From NCBI RefSeq assembly GCF_009363155.1, contig NZ_CP045303.1, positions 124,001 through 188,000 of the forward strand: 64,000 nt of DNA. Reading direction: 5' to 3'. The stretch's first letter is position 1, and each line of letters begins with the position of its first letter. This document shows, in pieces, positions 1-8,338 of this stretch. A program made the translations under genes and the position numbers. The stretch is from Azotobacter salinestris (lineage in GTDB: Bacteria > Pseudomonadota > Gammaproteobacteria > Pseudomonadales > Pseudomonadaceae). The notes beneath the pieces were generated by a model. That model saw only the letters and a list, made by a program, of their open reading frames with translations. It had not been told where the DNA came from and ran no database searches.

Positions 1-464
1 ACGGTGGCGAGGGGTTCGCTTCGCACGACGTGCCGCTGGCGGTCGTCGAGCGGGTGATCGGGGCCAACGATGAGGTCGAGCCGGTCGAGCCGCTGCCCAC
101 TTCCAACCAGGAGGAGGCTGCGAGCGAGCCGTCTCCTGCCGCTCAACCGGCGGAAGTCGATCCTGAACCCGAAAGGGCTGATCCGCCTGCTGCCGAACCT
201 GCCGCCGATTCTGCACCTGCTGCCGATCCTGAACCGCAGGCCGTCGAAGGCGAGGTGATGCCCGCGAAAGAGCCGGAGCCCAAGCCTGCCGAACTGCCTG
301 AGAAGGTGGTGAAGAAGGTGGCGGAGCTGGTTCGCCGCGCCAGTGCCCAGGGTTGCTGGGCTGCGGCCAAGGAGTACGTCTCCACCTGGCCGGAAGAGGC
401 ACGGCAATACGCGCTTCAACAGCTCAAGGCCGGCGAATACCTGGCGGCGAGCGAAGGGGAGTGA
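1..464 (+). CDS. 3' part of a Pro/Glu/Ala-rich protein, unknown function
   Basis: The reading frame is open from the first bases of the window, so the gene begins upstream; an internal GTG at 30 is a possible but unsupported start. The visible part has a long low-complexity linker rich in Pro, Glu and Ala (roughly codons 20-90 from the edge). A short conserved-looking C-terminal module follows (VVKKVAELVRRAS, then WAAAKEYVSTW and YALQQLKAGEYL) that looks helical. It lies upstream of a YqaJ-type exonuclease, where SXT-like elements carry a single-strand annealing protein, so it could be the tail of a recombination protein. That is context only, because no RecT/Bet motif is visible here. The stop at 462-464 is followed within a few bases by another start-like ATG. 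Confidence 0.5.
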   Translation, partial: GGEGFASHDVPLAVVERVIGANDEVEPVEPLPTSNQEEAASEPSPAAQPAEVDPEPERADPPAAEPAADSAPAADPEPQAVEGEVMPAKEPEPKPAELPEKVVKKVAELVRRASAQGCWAAAKEYVSTWPEEARQYALQQLKAGEYLAASEGE

Positions 465-468
465 ACCC

Positions 469-513
469 ATGGCCGATCTGATCGCGACCATCCTGTTGCT
501 GCTGTTGCCGTAA
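469..513 (+). other. Tiny hydrophobic 14-codon ORF, possible leader peptide
   Basis: An ATG follows an AGGGGAG-like ribosome site and encodes MADLIATILLLLLP before TAA. It sits five bases after the preceding stop and just upstream of a hairpin-rich leader. It could be a translated leader or a chance ORF; nothing in the sequence settles this. Confidence 0.2.
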
Positions 514-534
514 GGCCTGCAGCCATTTGAAACC

Positions 535-600
535 CACCCTGAGGGGGCATGTCCCTCTCCGGGGGTGTGCCTTTCTCGGGGACGAGAAAGGAATCACACC
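535..600 (+). promoter_or_regulatory. GC-rich leader with CCCTGAGGGG motif and hairpin
   Basis: The stretch begins CCCTGAGGGGG and ends with a strong hairpin (CCTTTCTCG, loop GGGA, CGAGAAAGG) that finishes about nine bases before the ATG at 601. The hairpin would overlap the ribosome-binding region, suggesting translational control. Related CCCTGA[G/C]GGGG leaders precede the genes at 989 and 42188. Confidence 0.4.
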
Positions 601-780
601 ATGCGGACTTACCTGTTGAGCGTCACCGACATGAGCACCCGGCAGCGGGTTTCGTACCGGTGTCGGGCCAGAACCTTCGCGGCCGCGATGAAGATGGCCG
701 AGAAGGAGCATCCCGGCTTTTTTGCGGCACTGCGGTCTGCGTTCAAGGAGGGGCACAACCATGCGCCCATCGACACCTGA
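601..780 (+). CDS. Small conserved-looking protein, 59 aa, unknown
   Basis: Encodes a 59-residue basic protein (MRTYLLSVTDMSTRQRVSY at the N-terminus) with a predicted short beta-strand start, then a helix (TFAAAMKMAEKEHPGFFAAL) and a His-containing tail. The ATG at 601 directly follows a hairpin leader; an upstream ATG at 565 lies inside that leader and is less likely. No family is recognised. It lies in a series of small same-strand genes leading to the exonuclease gene, typical of accessory genes on conjugative elements. Composition matches its neighbours. Confidence 0.5.
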   Translation: MRTYLLSVTDMSTRQRVSYRCRARTFAAAMKMAEKEHPGFFAALRSAFKEGHNHAPIDT

Positions 781-889
781 GCGTCTGAAGGCTTCGCTGC
801 GGCACTGACCGGAAATGAAATTGATGCCCGGTACGCGAGCGGCACTGCGCGTTAATACCGGCTGAGCGCTGGAATTCCAGCAAAAAAAA

Positions 890-988
890 TTCCCTGAGGG
901 GCGAACCTGCCCCTTGGGGGACTCGTTCGCCTCGAGGGGACTGCTTGGGCTTTTGAGCCTGGGCGGTGCACTCGAAAAGGAGAACGAG
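890..988 (+). promoter_or_regulatory. Leader with CCCTGAGGGG-type repeats before the 989 gene
   Basis: The sequence carries CCCTGAGGGGCG, then CCCCTTGGGGG and CTCGAGGGG, which can pair in alternative ways, ending in AAAAGGAG about six bases before the ATG at 989. It is the second copy of the leader type seen at 535. Bases 781-889 before it show no gene. Confidence 0.35.
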
Positions 989-1462
989 ATGGAAGCTTTT
1001 GAAATCTGCCAAGAGGCCTACCTCCTGGCGCGGCATGAACAGGAGTCGATGTTGCTGGGCAGGTCGTACATGAAGCCTTCGGCCTTCCGCGAGAAGACCG
1101 AGACGCTGCGTGAGGCGACCGATGCGCAACTGCTCAACGCCCTGCAGGTCCTCGGCGAACAGGCCGGCCGTGATTTCCTGAGTCTTCAGGGACCCATCGA
1201 CCGGCGGCTCGCCGCGGTGCTCGACACGGCCAGCCGGACCCGCAAGAACAAGCTCGACGGCTTCGGGCTGGTCGGCGGCCTGCTGAAGAAGGGCAGCCGC
1301 TTCGCCAGGGGGTTCTACAAGACCTCTGGAGTGGAGCCAAGGGCGCTCTCGGAGGATCTGAGGCGGTGTCACCTGTACCGATCGGGTGGCCTCTGTCTCA
1401 GTCCAGAAGAAAAAGCTCGCCTGGGATTCGTCGAGCTGGAGGTGAACGATGAAGGTCGTTGA
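989..1462 (+). CDS. Hypothetical protein, 157 aa, exonuclease neighbour
   Basis: Start chosen at 989 because AAAAGGAG lies just upstream; an in-frame ATG at 914 falls in the structured leader. The 157-residue product is soluble and mostly helical, with a charged central helix region and no signal peptide, membrane segment or catalytic motif that I recognise. Its 3' end overlaps the start of the exonuclease gene by 14 bases, so the two are probably translated together. The product may support recombination or DNA processing; that is guilt by association only. Confidence 0.55.
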   Translation: MEAFEICQEAYLLARHEQESMLLGRSYMKPSAFREKTETLREATDAQLLNALQVLGEQAGRDFLSLQGPIDRRLAAVLDTASRTRKNKLDGFGLVGGLLKKGSRFARGFYKTSGVEPRALSEDLRRCHLYRSGGLCLSPEEKARLGFVELEVNDEGR

Positions 1463-2489
1463 TCTCGAGCAGCGGACTCCTGAGTGGCTGCAATGGCGTC
1501 AGGAAGGTGTCAGCGCAACCAGTTGCGCCGTCATCATGGGGCACAACCCCGACAAGACGCCTCTCGAGCTCTGGAAGGAGCTGGTCGGACTGACGACCCC
1601 GCCCGACCTGTCGGTTGTTCCGCAGGTAAGGCGTGGCCAGAAGTTCGAGCCGCTGGCCCTGCAGATGTTCGAGGAGAAATACGGCCAGCTGGGCCTGCCG
1701 ATCTGCGCCGAGTCGCAGGAGCATCCGTTCATTCGGGCCTCCTTCGATGGCCTGCTGGGCGATGACTCCCCCGCCGAGATCAAGAACCTCGCGGAGGACA
1801 ATCATCTGCAGGTGCTGGCGCTGCGGGAAAAGAGCCCGGCCTTCCAGCTCTATCGCTGGCAGGTCATGCACCAGCTGATCGTCTGCGGCGCGCGGCGCGG
1901 GTACCTGTGGTTCTGGTCGCCCAAGCACGAGCCGTGCTGCCTGGTGGTCGAGCGGGATGACCTGCTCATCCAGCGCATCATCGAGGCAGAAAAAATCTTC
2001 TGGAACACGGTGGAAGCCGGGACGCCCCCGGCAGCCGATCCCCTGCGGGATGTGCTGCCGATGGAGCAGACCGACGAAGCCGCCTGGAAGGCGTTGGCGG
2101 AAAAGCGTCGCGAGCAGGAGGCCAGGCTGGTCGCCCTCAAGGCGCAGCTGAACGCGCTGCAGAAGGAGGCCGGCGAGCTGGACACCCAGCTCAAGCTCCT
2201 CGTGAGAGGAGCCGGGTTCCGCCGGGCCGACGCCTACGGGGTGAAGATCACCGCCTACGACGTGGCAGGCTCTGTCGACTGGAAGGCGATTGCCGAGGAG
2301 ATGGCCCAAGGGAAGGAAATTCCGGCGGACCTGATCCAGAAACACCAGGGCGACAGTGGCTGCCGGACGCGCATGACGGTAGATCCCCACTTCGACCCGA
2401 ACCAGCCGGCACCGGTGCTTCGCATCCGCAAGCCGGCACAACCTGAACCGGAGGAGCAGCCGCCCTTTGCGGCCGGTTTCTGGTTCTGA
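1449..2489 (+). CDS. exo: YqaJ/lambda-Exo-type alkaline exonuclease
   Basis: The 346-residue protein resembles the YqaJ-like viral recombinase family, PD-(D/E)XK exonucleases that degrade one strand of double-stranded DNA ends so that a partner annealing protein can recombine them. The N-terminus has the family's EQRTPEWLQWRQEGVSATS region; EPLALQMFEEKYG follows near residue 75. The catalytic set is FDG near residue 100 and E-I-K near 110-112. A charged coiled coil covers roughly residues 210-260, longer than in lambda Exo. The ATG at 1449 follows GAGGTG and overlaps the previous gene. SXT/R391 and IncA/C elements carry a bet-exo pair that promotes element recombination; here the annealing partner would lie left of the window. 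Confidence 0.8.
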   Translation: MKVVDLEQRTPEWLQWRQEGVSATSCAVIMGHNPDKTPLELWKELVGLTTPPDLSVVPQVRRGQKFEPLALQMFEEKYGQLGLPICAESQEHPFIRASFDGLLGDDSPAEIKNLAEDNHLQVLALREKSPAFQLYRWQVMHQLIVCGARRGYLWFWSPKHEPCCLVVERDDLLIQRIIEAEKIFWNTVEAGTPPAADPLRDVLPMEQTDEAAWKALAEKRREQEARLVALKAQLNALQKEAGELDTQLKLLVRGAGFRRADAYGVKITAYDVAGSVDWKAIAEEMAQGKEIPADLIQKHQGDSGCRTRMTVDPHFDPNQPAPVLRIRKPAQPEPEEQPPFAAGFWF

Positions 2490-2503
2490 TGCACAATCCT
2501 TCA

Positions 2504-2531
2504 ACCCGGCCTCGTGCCGGGTTTTTTGTTT
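2504..2531 (+). terminator. Intrinsic terminator after exo
   Basis: Stem ACCCGGC, loop CTCGT, stem GCCGGGT, followed by TTTTTTGTTTTG. It lies 15 bases after the exo stop and separates it from the toxin-antitoxin pair. Confidence 0.85.
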
Positions 2532-2552
2532 TGTCGACGTAGATCTAAATTT

Positions 2553-2568
2553 AGTCTATAAATAGACT
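2553..2568 (+). promoter_or_regulatory. Palindromic operator of the Phd/RelE-type TA pair
   Basis: AGTCTAT-AA-ATAGACT is a perfect 7-bp inverted repeat 24 bases before the antitoxin ATG, in an AT-rich promoter-like stretch. Phd-type antitoxins autorepress at such palindromes; binding here is inference. Confidence 0.6.
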
Positions 2569-2592
2569 TCTTAAACGCAGGATCTGGCTGAC

Positions 2593-2853
2593 ATGAAAAT
2601 CGAGACGATCAGCTTCTTGAAGAAGCACGCCGCATCGTTGGACCTAACCGAGCCCATGGTGATCACCCAGAACGGTCTGCCCGCCTATGTCATCGAGTCC
2701 TATGCCGAACGCAAGCAGCGCGATGAGACGATTGCGCTCGTCAAGCTCCTGGCATTGGGCTCCCGTGACAAAGAGCAAGGCAAGCTGGTGTCGGGCGACA
2801 CGCTCCTGGATCGGTTGGCACAACGATGCCAGCAACCCAAAGGAACCCCATGA
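2593..2853 (+). CDS. Phd/YefM-family antitoxin
   Basis: An 86-residue protein with the short N-terminal DNA-binding fold typical of Phd/YefM antitoxins: an initial strand-helix ([13 protein letters not shown]), then [17 protein letters not shown], the usual 'pMvIt..G.p..vi.s' signature. The C-terminal half is charged and would wrap the toxin. The stop overlaps the toxin start (ATGA at 2850), giving tight translational coupling with antitoxin first. The palindrome just upstream fits autorepression. Function in the element is presumably post-segregational stabilisation; toxicity is untested. Confidence 0.75.
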   Translation: MKIETISFLKKHAASLDLTEPMVITQNGLPAYVIESYAERKQRDETIALVKLLALGSRDKEQGKLVSGDTLLDRLAQRCQQPKGTP

Positions 2854-3191
2854 GCTTCGACGTTCAGTTTGCTACTACTGCTGAAACCAGCCTGTTTTCC
2901 CAGATCGCCCACCTGGAGCCGTACCACGGCTATGACGGGGCCTATGAAAAGCTCTCCACCTTGGTGGCAGAAGTTATACGCCGCCTGGCCGATCACCCGT
3001 TGGGCTACCCCATCAGCGCACAAGCCAGCGAGCTTGGGATCACCCATTACCGGGAGCTCAATCTCGACGGCTACCGCGTCTTCTATGAATGCGACGAGGA
3101 AAAGCGCCTCGTGGTGGTCCTGCTCATCCTGGGGCAGCGACAGAGCATCGAGCAGCAACTGATCCACTACTGCCTGATGTTCGCTCGTTGA
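2850..3191 (+). CDS. RelE/ParE-superfamily toxin
   Basis: A 113-residue protein paired with the upstream antitoxin. The C-terminal half has the ParE/RelE beta-sheet pattern: [20 protein letters not shown], then [19 protein letters not shown]. The start at 2850 overlaps the antitoxin stop. RelE-type members cut mRNA on ribosomes and ParE-type members poison gyrase; sequence alone does not say which this is. Slightly longer than the usual 90-100 residues because of an N-terminal helical extension ([18 protein letters not shown]). Confidence 0.7.
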   Translation: MSFDVQFATTAETSLFSQIAHLEPYHGYDGAYEKLSTLVAEVIRRLADHPLGYPISAQASELGITHYRELNLDGYRVFYECDEEKRLVVVLLILGQRQSIEQQLIHYCLMFAR

Positions 3192-3353
3192 GCCGTAACC
3201 GCCAGTACACCTGGCAAACCGCCGAACCCGCCCTTGGTGACGGTCGTTTATCGGTGCTGGTCTGGGGAAGTGGCCAAGAGCGTGGGAAAACTATCCGCCA
3301 GCCGGCCGATACCGGCACCGGAATCTACAACAAGCTAAAAAGAGAAACGGGCA

Positions 3354-3653
3354 ATGAGCAATAAATACACTCTCGACCAGACCGAACTAGACGAACTCGC
3401 CGCCAATTGCCGCGCCCTCTCGGAGTTCATCAAGGATGAAGAAGACGATGGCCGCGCTGCTGAGCTGAGAGAAATTTATGGGACATTCGTGGACATTTTG
3501 ACCGGCGTGCACAGTGGCGCCCCCGAGATGGCCGACACCCTCAAGGCCATCAATGTGCGCGGACAGGACAACCAGACGTTGAACGATCTGCACGGTGCCG
3601 CTTCTGCCTTGGTGGTAGTCATTGAGCGCGAGTGGGATCGGCGCAAGGTGTGA
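3354..3653 (+). CDS. Hypothetical protein, 99 aa, acidic and helical
   Basis: A 99-residue acidic protein with no recognised family. It is predicted to be nearly all helix (LDELAANCRALSEFIKDEED, then MADTLKAINV and ALVVVIEREWDRR) and has no membrane segment. It stands alone between the toxin gene and a strong terminator at 3751. The 160 bases between the toxin stop and this ATG show no other gene. Could be a small regulator or a toxin-associated accessory protein; no evidence favours either. Confidence 0.45.
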   Translation: MSNKYTLDQTELDELAANCRALSEFIKDEEDDGRAAELREIYGTFVDILTGVHSGAPEMADTLKAINVRGQDNQTLNDLHGAASALVVVIEREWDRRKV

Positions 3654-3750
3654 CCCGCCGTCTGCACCACAAAGGCCTCGCATACCACCGGGACTACTGG
3701 CGCGGGCGCCTGGAGGAAATTCACTGGCCCAGTGAGCAGATCAATATCCC

Positions 3751-3784
3751 AACCCCCGTGCAGTCCTGCTGTCGGGGTTTTTTT
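3751..3784 (+). terminator. Intrinsic terminator upstream of the traI promoter
   Basis: AACCCCCG pairs with CGGGGTTT across a 14-base loop and is followed by a T-run. It insulates the transfer promoter at 3801 from upstream reading. Confidence 0.8.
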
Positions 3785-3800
3785 CGTTTCGATCCGGTAA

Positions 3801-3858
3801 TTTCAAGCCAAAAAGTGGCGGGAAATGGCCACACAGGCGCGATTTGATTTCCGATCAT
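3801..3858 (+). promoter_or_regulatory. Transfer operator-promoter, traI copy
   Basis: Inverted repeat TTTCAAGCCA (3801-3810), spacer AAAAG, TGGCGGGAAA (3816-3825). Four bases later comes -35-like CACACA (3830-3835), then 17 bp and -10-like GATCAT (3853-3858). The layout is the same as at 9367, 11244, 33700, 41818 and 55907. The poor -35 suggests a promoter that needs an activator bound at the repeat. Confidence 0.75.
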
Positions 3859-3889
3859 GGGGGCTCGACCCACTGCTACGAGAGTCCTC

Positions 3890-6493
3890 ATGTTCCCGTC
3901 CTTCCTCAAACGCTGGTTGTTCGGCGACAACTACGCCTCGCTCTTCGCCGAGGCGCCCCATCCGGCCGAGCGGCTGATTCCCCCGGAGCTTCGCCCCTAC
4001 CTGGAAAACCATAACTGGCGGAACCTGCGCTATCCCCCTTACCAGGAGGGCTATCCCGGCAAGGTGACGGGCGAGTGGTTCATGCGCCACTACCAGCGCA
4101 AGCTGATCGACCGCATCGCAGGCTCCATCGGCCTGCCGAAGGACGAGTACCAACGCTATGTCGAACCGATCCTGATCAATTTCGCGGAGCTGGCGCACCT
4201 GCTGCCGGCCTCGGAGAATCATCACCACGCGGGTCCCGGCGGGCTGCTGCGCCACAGCCTCGAAGTCGCCAACCTCACCCTGGATGGGTGCCTGACCACC
4301 GCCTTCGACACCGCCGAGACGCCGGCCCGGCGCAGCACTCGCCGCTGGCGCTGGAATGTGGCGGGCGTCGCGGCGGCCCTGCTGCACGACGCTGGCAAGG
4401 CCCTTACCGACCTGCGCGCCACCGACTTCGAGGGCAAGCTCGAGTGGAACCCCGGACGGGAAACCCTCCACCAGTGGGCGATGCACCACAAGCTCGATCG
4501 CTACTTCCTGCACTGGAATGCCCAGCGCCACGAAAAGCACATCCAGGTCTCGGTCGCCCTGGCACATAAACTCATCCCCGATGAGACTGTCGCTTGGCTT
4601 ATGGAAGGCGGGCGGGACATCTACGAGGCCATATTCGATGCGATTGCGGGCAACGCGAACCCCGCGCCCCTGACCGAATGGGTACGCCGGTCGGACTCGG
4701 CCTCGGTCAAACGCGACCTGCTCAAGGGGCCGAGCCATGCCGGAGGCGGGGATACCGGCGTGCCGGTCATCCGCCTGGTCAGCGACGCCATGCTGCGCCT
4801 GCTCAGCACGGGACGCTGGACGGTCAACGCGCCGGGCAGCCGGGTATGGGTGGCCATCGATGGCGTCTATATCGCCTGGCACAGCGGTGCCGAGGAGATC
4901 GTCAGCCTGCTGGTGAAGGACGGGATCGTGGCCATCCCGCGCTCGCCGGAAACCCTCCTGGCCATCCTGGCGGATCATGGCCTGGCCCAGCGCCGGGACG
5001 ATGGCGACCTCTACTGGCTCGTCACCCCGCACGTCCTGTGCAGGAACGGCAAGGGGCCGGCTCTGCGCTGCCTGAAACTCAGCTCCCCGGACGTGCTGTT
5101 TCCGCATGTGCCGGTCCCGCCGCCGACCTCCATTCTCCTCGGCAAGGAGGGCGAGCAGATCGAGCTGATCGCGCCCAACGAAAAAGGTCTTCTCGATCGC
5201 GAGAAGCCGGTTTCCGTGCCGACCGCGGTGGCCGCCCAGGGACCCGCGGCGGCGAAACCGCAGCCGCCGCGCCAGCCAGAGCCGGCTCCCGAGGCCGGGC
5301 AGAGCGACATTTCCGTTCCCCGGATGCCGACCGAGCCCAGTACCCCGTCGATGCCGGCCCCGGCGGCTGCCGAGGTGCCCTCAAGCGCCCCGCCGGCGCC
5401 CAAGACCGCCGAGGCCGCGCCGCCGGCCTCGAGTGCCGAGCCGTCCGACGAGCCCCCTGAAGAGGCAATGGAAGATCCGGATGCAGAGCTGGAGCGGATG
5501 CTGCTGGGCACAATCTCGCCGGAACAAAGGGCCCTCGCGACGTCCAACCTAGAGTCGGCCCCAGAGCCAGAGGCGCCGGAATTCCCCCGAAAAAGCGGCA
5601 AGGTTTCGCTGGCCGATCTGTTGGGCACGCCGGTCGATGGAGAGGCGTCCCCCGAGTCGAGCGCCGAGACGGCTCCCCGAAAAGCCGCACGCGGCAAGGT
5701 TCCGCTGGCCGAAATGCTGGGCACGCCCGCCGATGCCCCGTCGGCCCCTGAGCCAAGCCCCGAGCCCGAGGCCACCCGCGGCAAGGTCTCGTTGGCCGCA
5801 CTGCTGGCCGAGCCCGAGCCTGCGCACTCCGACAGCCAGCCCCAGCCGGCCCCCGAGCCGCCCATGCCGCTCTCCGAGTCCCGGGCGGAGGCAGCCGTGC
5901 TGACGCCCGAGCAGGAAGCGCGACTGACGCCAGCGGAGATCGCCCTTCTCGAGGCCCAGCCCGCATTCGCCCGCAAGCTCCTCACCTGTCTGGGCACTCC
6001 GCAAGAATTGCGACCGGTCTATGGCCGGGCATTCATCCTGCTGGACGAGACCCATTTCACCCCAGACGACATCCAGCCGCTCTTCAGCGCTGGCTGGCTC
6101 TGGCAGGACTTCACCCAGGAAGGCGCCCCGCTCACGCGGGGTTTCTATAACCGAACCGGCTTCCTGTTCACTGCTCAGCTGAGTGTGATCCTCTGCAAGC
6201 TCGCCGGGCTGGACTGGGACATTCCGCATATCAGCCGTGTCCCGGAAGAAAAGATCTCCCGGTATCGCGACTACCTGGCGGCGGTGCTGGAACAGGCCCG
6301 GCCCGAGAAGGTAGGGGGCGTGGACACCCTGGTGGTCAACCCGACCCAGATCGGCACGCTCGCCCTGCAGTTGAATACCTCCGTCCTGGACGTCGAGAAG
6401 GCCATTTTCAGCTTGCGCGATGCGGCCAAGGTGCCCGTCCGCAAGAAGACCTATATCCGTGCTCTGCCCCAGGAGGTGGCCATCCATGAGTGA
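3890..6493 (+). CDS. traI: TraI, MobH-family conjugative relaxase
   Basis: MobH relaxase, the enzyme expected to nick at oriT and pilot the DNA strand. The N-terminal TraI_2 domain has the HD-type metal-binding pattern ENHHHAGPGGLLRHSLEVA near residue 109 and LLHDAGK near 165, which defines this family in place of catalytic tyrosines. A C-terminal TraI_2_C domain covers about residues 730-867. Between them is a 250-residue Pro/Ala/Glu-rich linker containing three copies of a GKVxLAxLL motif. An in-frame ATG at 3857 overlaps the predicted -10, so I prefer ATG 3890 (MFPSFLKRW), giving 867 residues. The stop overlaps the traD start by 8 bases. It is driven by the operator-promoter at 3801. Confidence 0.9.
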   Translation: MFPSFLKRWLFGDNYASLFAEAPHPAERLIPPELRPYLENHNWRNLRYPPYQEGYPGKVTGEWFMRHYQRKLIDRIAGSIGLPKDEYQRYVEPILINFAELAHLLPASENHHHAGPGGLLRHSLEVANLTLDGCLTTAFDTAETPARRSTRRWRWNVAGVAAALLHDAGKALTDLRATDFEGKLEWNPGRETLHQWAMHHKLDRYFLHWNAQRHEKHIQVSVALAHKLIPDETVAWLMEGGRDIYEAIFDAIAGNANPAPLTEWVRRSDSASVKRDLLKGPSHAGGGDTGVPVIRLVSDAMLRLLSTGRWTVNAPGSRVWVAIDGVYIAWHSGAEEIVSLLVKDGIVAIPRSPETLLAILADHGLAQRRDDGDLYWLVTPHVLCRNGKGPALRCLKLSSPDVLFPHVPVPPPTSILLGKEGEQIELIAPNEKGLLDREKPVSVPTAVAAQGPAAAKPQPPRQPEPAPEAGQSDISVPRMPTEPSTPSMPAPAAAEVPSSAPPAPKTAEAAPPASSAEPSDEPPEEAMEDPDAELERMLLGTISPEQRALATSNLESAPEPEAPEFPRKSGKVSLADLLGTPVDGEASPESSAETAPRKAARGKVPLAEMLGTPADAPSAPEPSPEPEATRGKVSLAALLAEPEPAHSDSQPQPAPEPPMPLSESRAEAAVLTPEQEARLTPAEIALLEAQPAFARKLLTCLGTPQELRPVYGRAFILLDETHFTPDDIQPLFSAGWLWQDFTQEGAPLTRGFYNRTGFLFTAQLSVILCKLAGLDWDIPHISRVPEEKISRYRDYLAAVLEQARPEKVGGVDTLVVNPTQIGTLALQLNTSVLDVEKAIFSLRDAAKVPVRKKTYIRALPQEVAIHE

Positions 6494-8324
6494 ATGGAAT
6501 TACACGAACCTCTGGCGCCCGAACTACGAGGCCGCGGAGACGGCCGCCTGGTGTGCCTCCATGGTGGCCAGCACGGCGGTGCACCTGTCGACCAGCATGC
6601 CGCTCACCCCCTACCTGATCACCCTGGGCGTGCAGGCCGGTTTTGCCCTGGCGGCGCTGCCCAAGGCCATCCGTATCCACCGGGCCAAGGCGTGCCTGTG
6701 CGGGGTCGAGATGAGCTTTGTCACCCTGGAGGCGCTGCTGAAGGAAACCCGCAAGATGCCCGAGCAGATCTATTACGGCACGGCCTTCGGCTGGGGGCAG
6801 AAGCACGGGCAGATGGCCTTCGAGCTGCTGTCGCGGGACATCGACAAGCTGGTGGCCAAGAAAGGCCGGCGCAAGGCGAGCGTCAAGGGGAGCCGCTGGA
6901 TCCACGGCCTCGGCATGGCGGAAGAGGAGCCCTGTTTCCGGCCGGAAGACCAGCGTTCCATCCACCACCTGATCATCGGCACGACCGGCGCCGGCAAGAC
7001 GCGCCTGTTCGATCTGCTGATCAGCCAGTGCATCGCCCGCGGGGAGGCCGTCATCGTCATCGACCCCAAAGGCGACAAGGGGCTGGCCGAAACCTGCCGG
7101 CTGACCTGCGAGGCGACCGGCGATCCCGACCGCTTCAAGTATTTCCACCCCGGCCACCCGGAGAAGTCGGTTCGCCTCTCGCTCACCAAGAACTATGGCC
7201 GGGCCACCGAGGTCGCCTCCCGCGTGGCGGTGCTGATGAAGAGCGAGGCGGGCGATCCCTTCCAGGCGTTCGCCCAGATGGCGCTCAACAACGTCATCCA
7301 GGCCATGCTGATCTGCAACATCCTGCCCACCCTGGTGGGGATGCGCCGCACGCTGGAGGGCGACATTCCCGGCCTGACGATCAAGGTCGTCACCGCCTAC
7401 GGGCGCCAGGTGTTCGGTGCAGCCCAGTTCGACAGCATGGCCGACACCGCCGTGCGGGCGGCGAAGGCGCGCGACGTCGAGGCCCGCGCCAAGGTGCTGC
7501 GCAAGCTCTACTACAGCGACATCGCCGAGGCCGAGCCGAATCCCGACATCGAGGGCCTGCTCACCATGCTCGAGCACGAGCGCACCCACTTCGGCAAGAT
7601 GATCGCCGGCCTCTTGCCGATCCTGGTCATGCTCACCTCGGGGCACATGGGGCCGTTGCTGTCGCCGGTGTGGGACGATGGCGACGAACGGCCGATCTGC
7701 GACCTGAACTCGGTCATCAATGCGGCCCAGGTGCTGTATCTGGGCCTCGATGCCCTGTCCGACCCCATGGTCGGCTCGACAATCGGCTCCCTGGCCCTGG
7801 CGGATCTGGCCTCGACGGCCGGCGAGATCTACAACCATCGCCAGCCCAAGCCGGTGAACATCTTCGTCGACGAAGCCGCGGAAGTGCTCAACGACCAGCT
7901 GATCCAGCTGCTCAACAAGGGCCGCGGCGCGGGGATCAACCTCTACATCGCGACCCAGACGATCGCCGACTTCAAGGCCCGGATGGGCGACGAAGCCAAG
8001 GCCCTGCAGGTGCTGGCCAACGCCAACCACATCGTCGCGATGCGCGTGCTGGATACCGACACGCAGGAGTTCATCGCCAGCAAGATGCCCATGAGCCGCT
8101 ACCAGTACGTCATGCGCACGCAGGGCAACTCCAGCGGCGAGGCCGGCGTGCTGCAGTCGGGCAATGTCGGTGAGCGGCTGATGGAGGAGGAGGGGGAGCG
8201 CTTTCCCATGGCGCTGCTGGGCGAGCTGCCGGACCTGGAATACCTGGCGGTGTTCGCCGGCGGCGACATCCGCAAGGGACGCCTGCCCATCCTGCAACTC
8301 CCTCAATCCCCCTCGGCCCACTGA
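6486..8324 (+). CDS. traD: TraD, type IV coupling protein (VirD4/TraG family)
   Basis: A 612-residue inner-membrane ATPase that brings the relaxosome to the secretion channel. A hydrophobic N-terminal region (about residues 18-58) should span the membrane. Walker A is GTTGAGKTR near residue 166 and Walker B is NIFVDEAAEVLND near 460. ATG 6486 (MSEWNYTNLW) overlaps the end of traI and is preferred over the in-frame 6420 ATG, which lies well inside traI. Gene pairing and length match the SXT/IncA/C TraD. It is co-transcribed with traI. Confidence 0.92.
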   Translation: MSEWNYTNLWRPNYEAAETAAWCASMVASTAVHLSTSMPLTPYLITLGVQAGFALAALPKAIRIHRAKACLCGVEMSFVTLEALLKETRKMPEQIYYGTAFGWGQKHGQMAFELLSRDIDKLVAKKGRRKASVKGSRWIHGLGMAEEEPCFRPEDQRSIHHLIIGTTGAGKTRLFDLLISQCIARGEAVIVIDPKGDKGLAETCRLTCEATGDPDRFKYFHPGHPEKSVRLSLTKNYGRATEVASRVAVLMKSEAGDPFQAFAQMALNNVIQAMLICNILPTLVGMRRTLEGDIPGLTIKVVTAYGRQVFGAAQFDSMADTAVRAAKARDVEARAKVLRKLYYSDIAEAEPNPDIEGLLTMLEHERTHFGKMIAGLLPILVMLTSGHMGPLLSPVWDDGDERPICDLNSVINAAQVLYLGLDALSDPMVGSTIGSLALADLASTAGEIYNHRQPKPVNIFVDEAAEVLNDQLIQLLNKGRGAGINLYIATQTIADFKARMGDEAKALQVLANANHIVAMRVLDTDTQEFIASKMPMSRYQYVMRTQGNSSGEAGVLQSGNVGERLMEEEGERFPMALLGELPDLEYLAVFAGGDIRKGRLPILQLPQSPSAH

Positions 8325-8338
8325 TCCGGAATTCCTGC

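Noticed and set aside
3857-3889. Upstream ATG for traI at 3857
   Set aside because: It overlaps the predicted -10 GATCAT at 3853-3858, so it would not be in the transcript; ATG 3890 is preferred.
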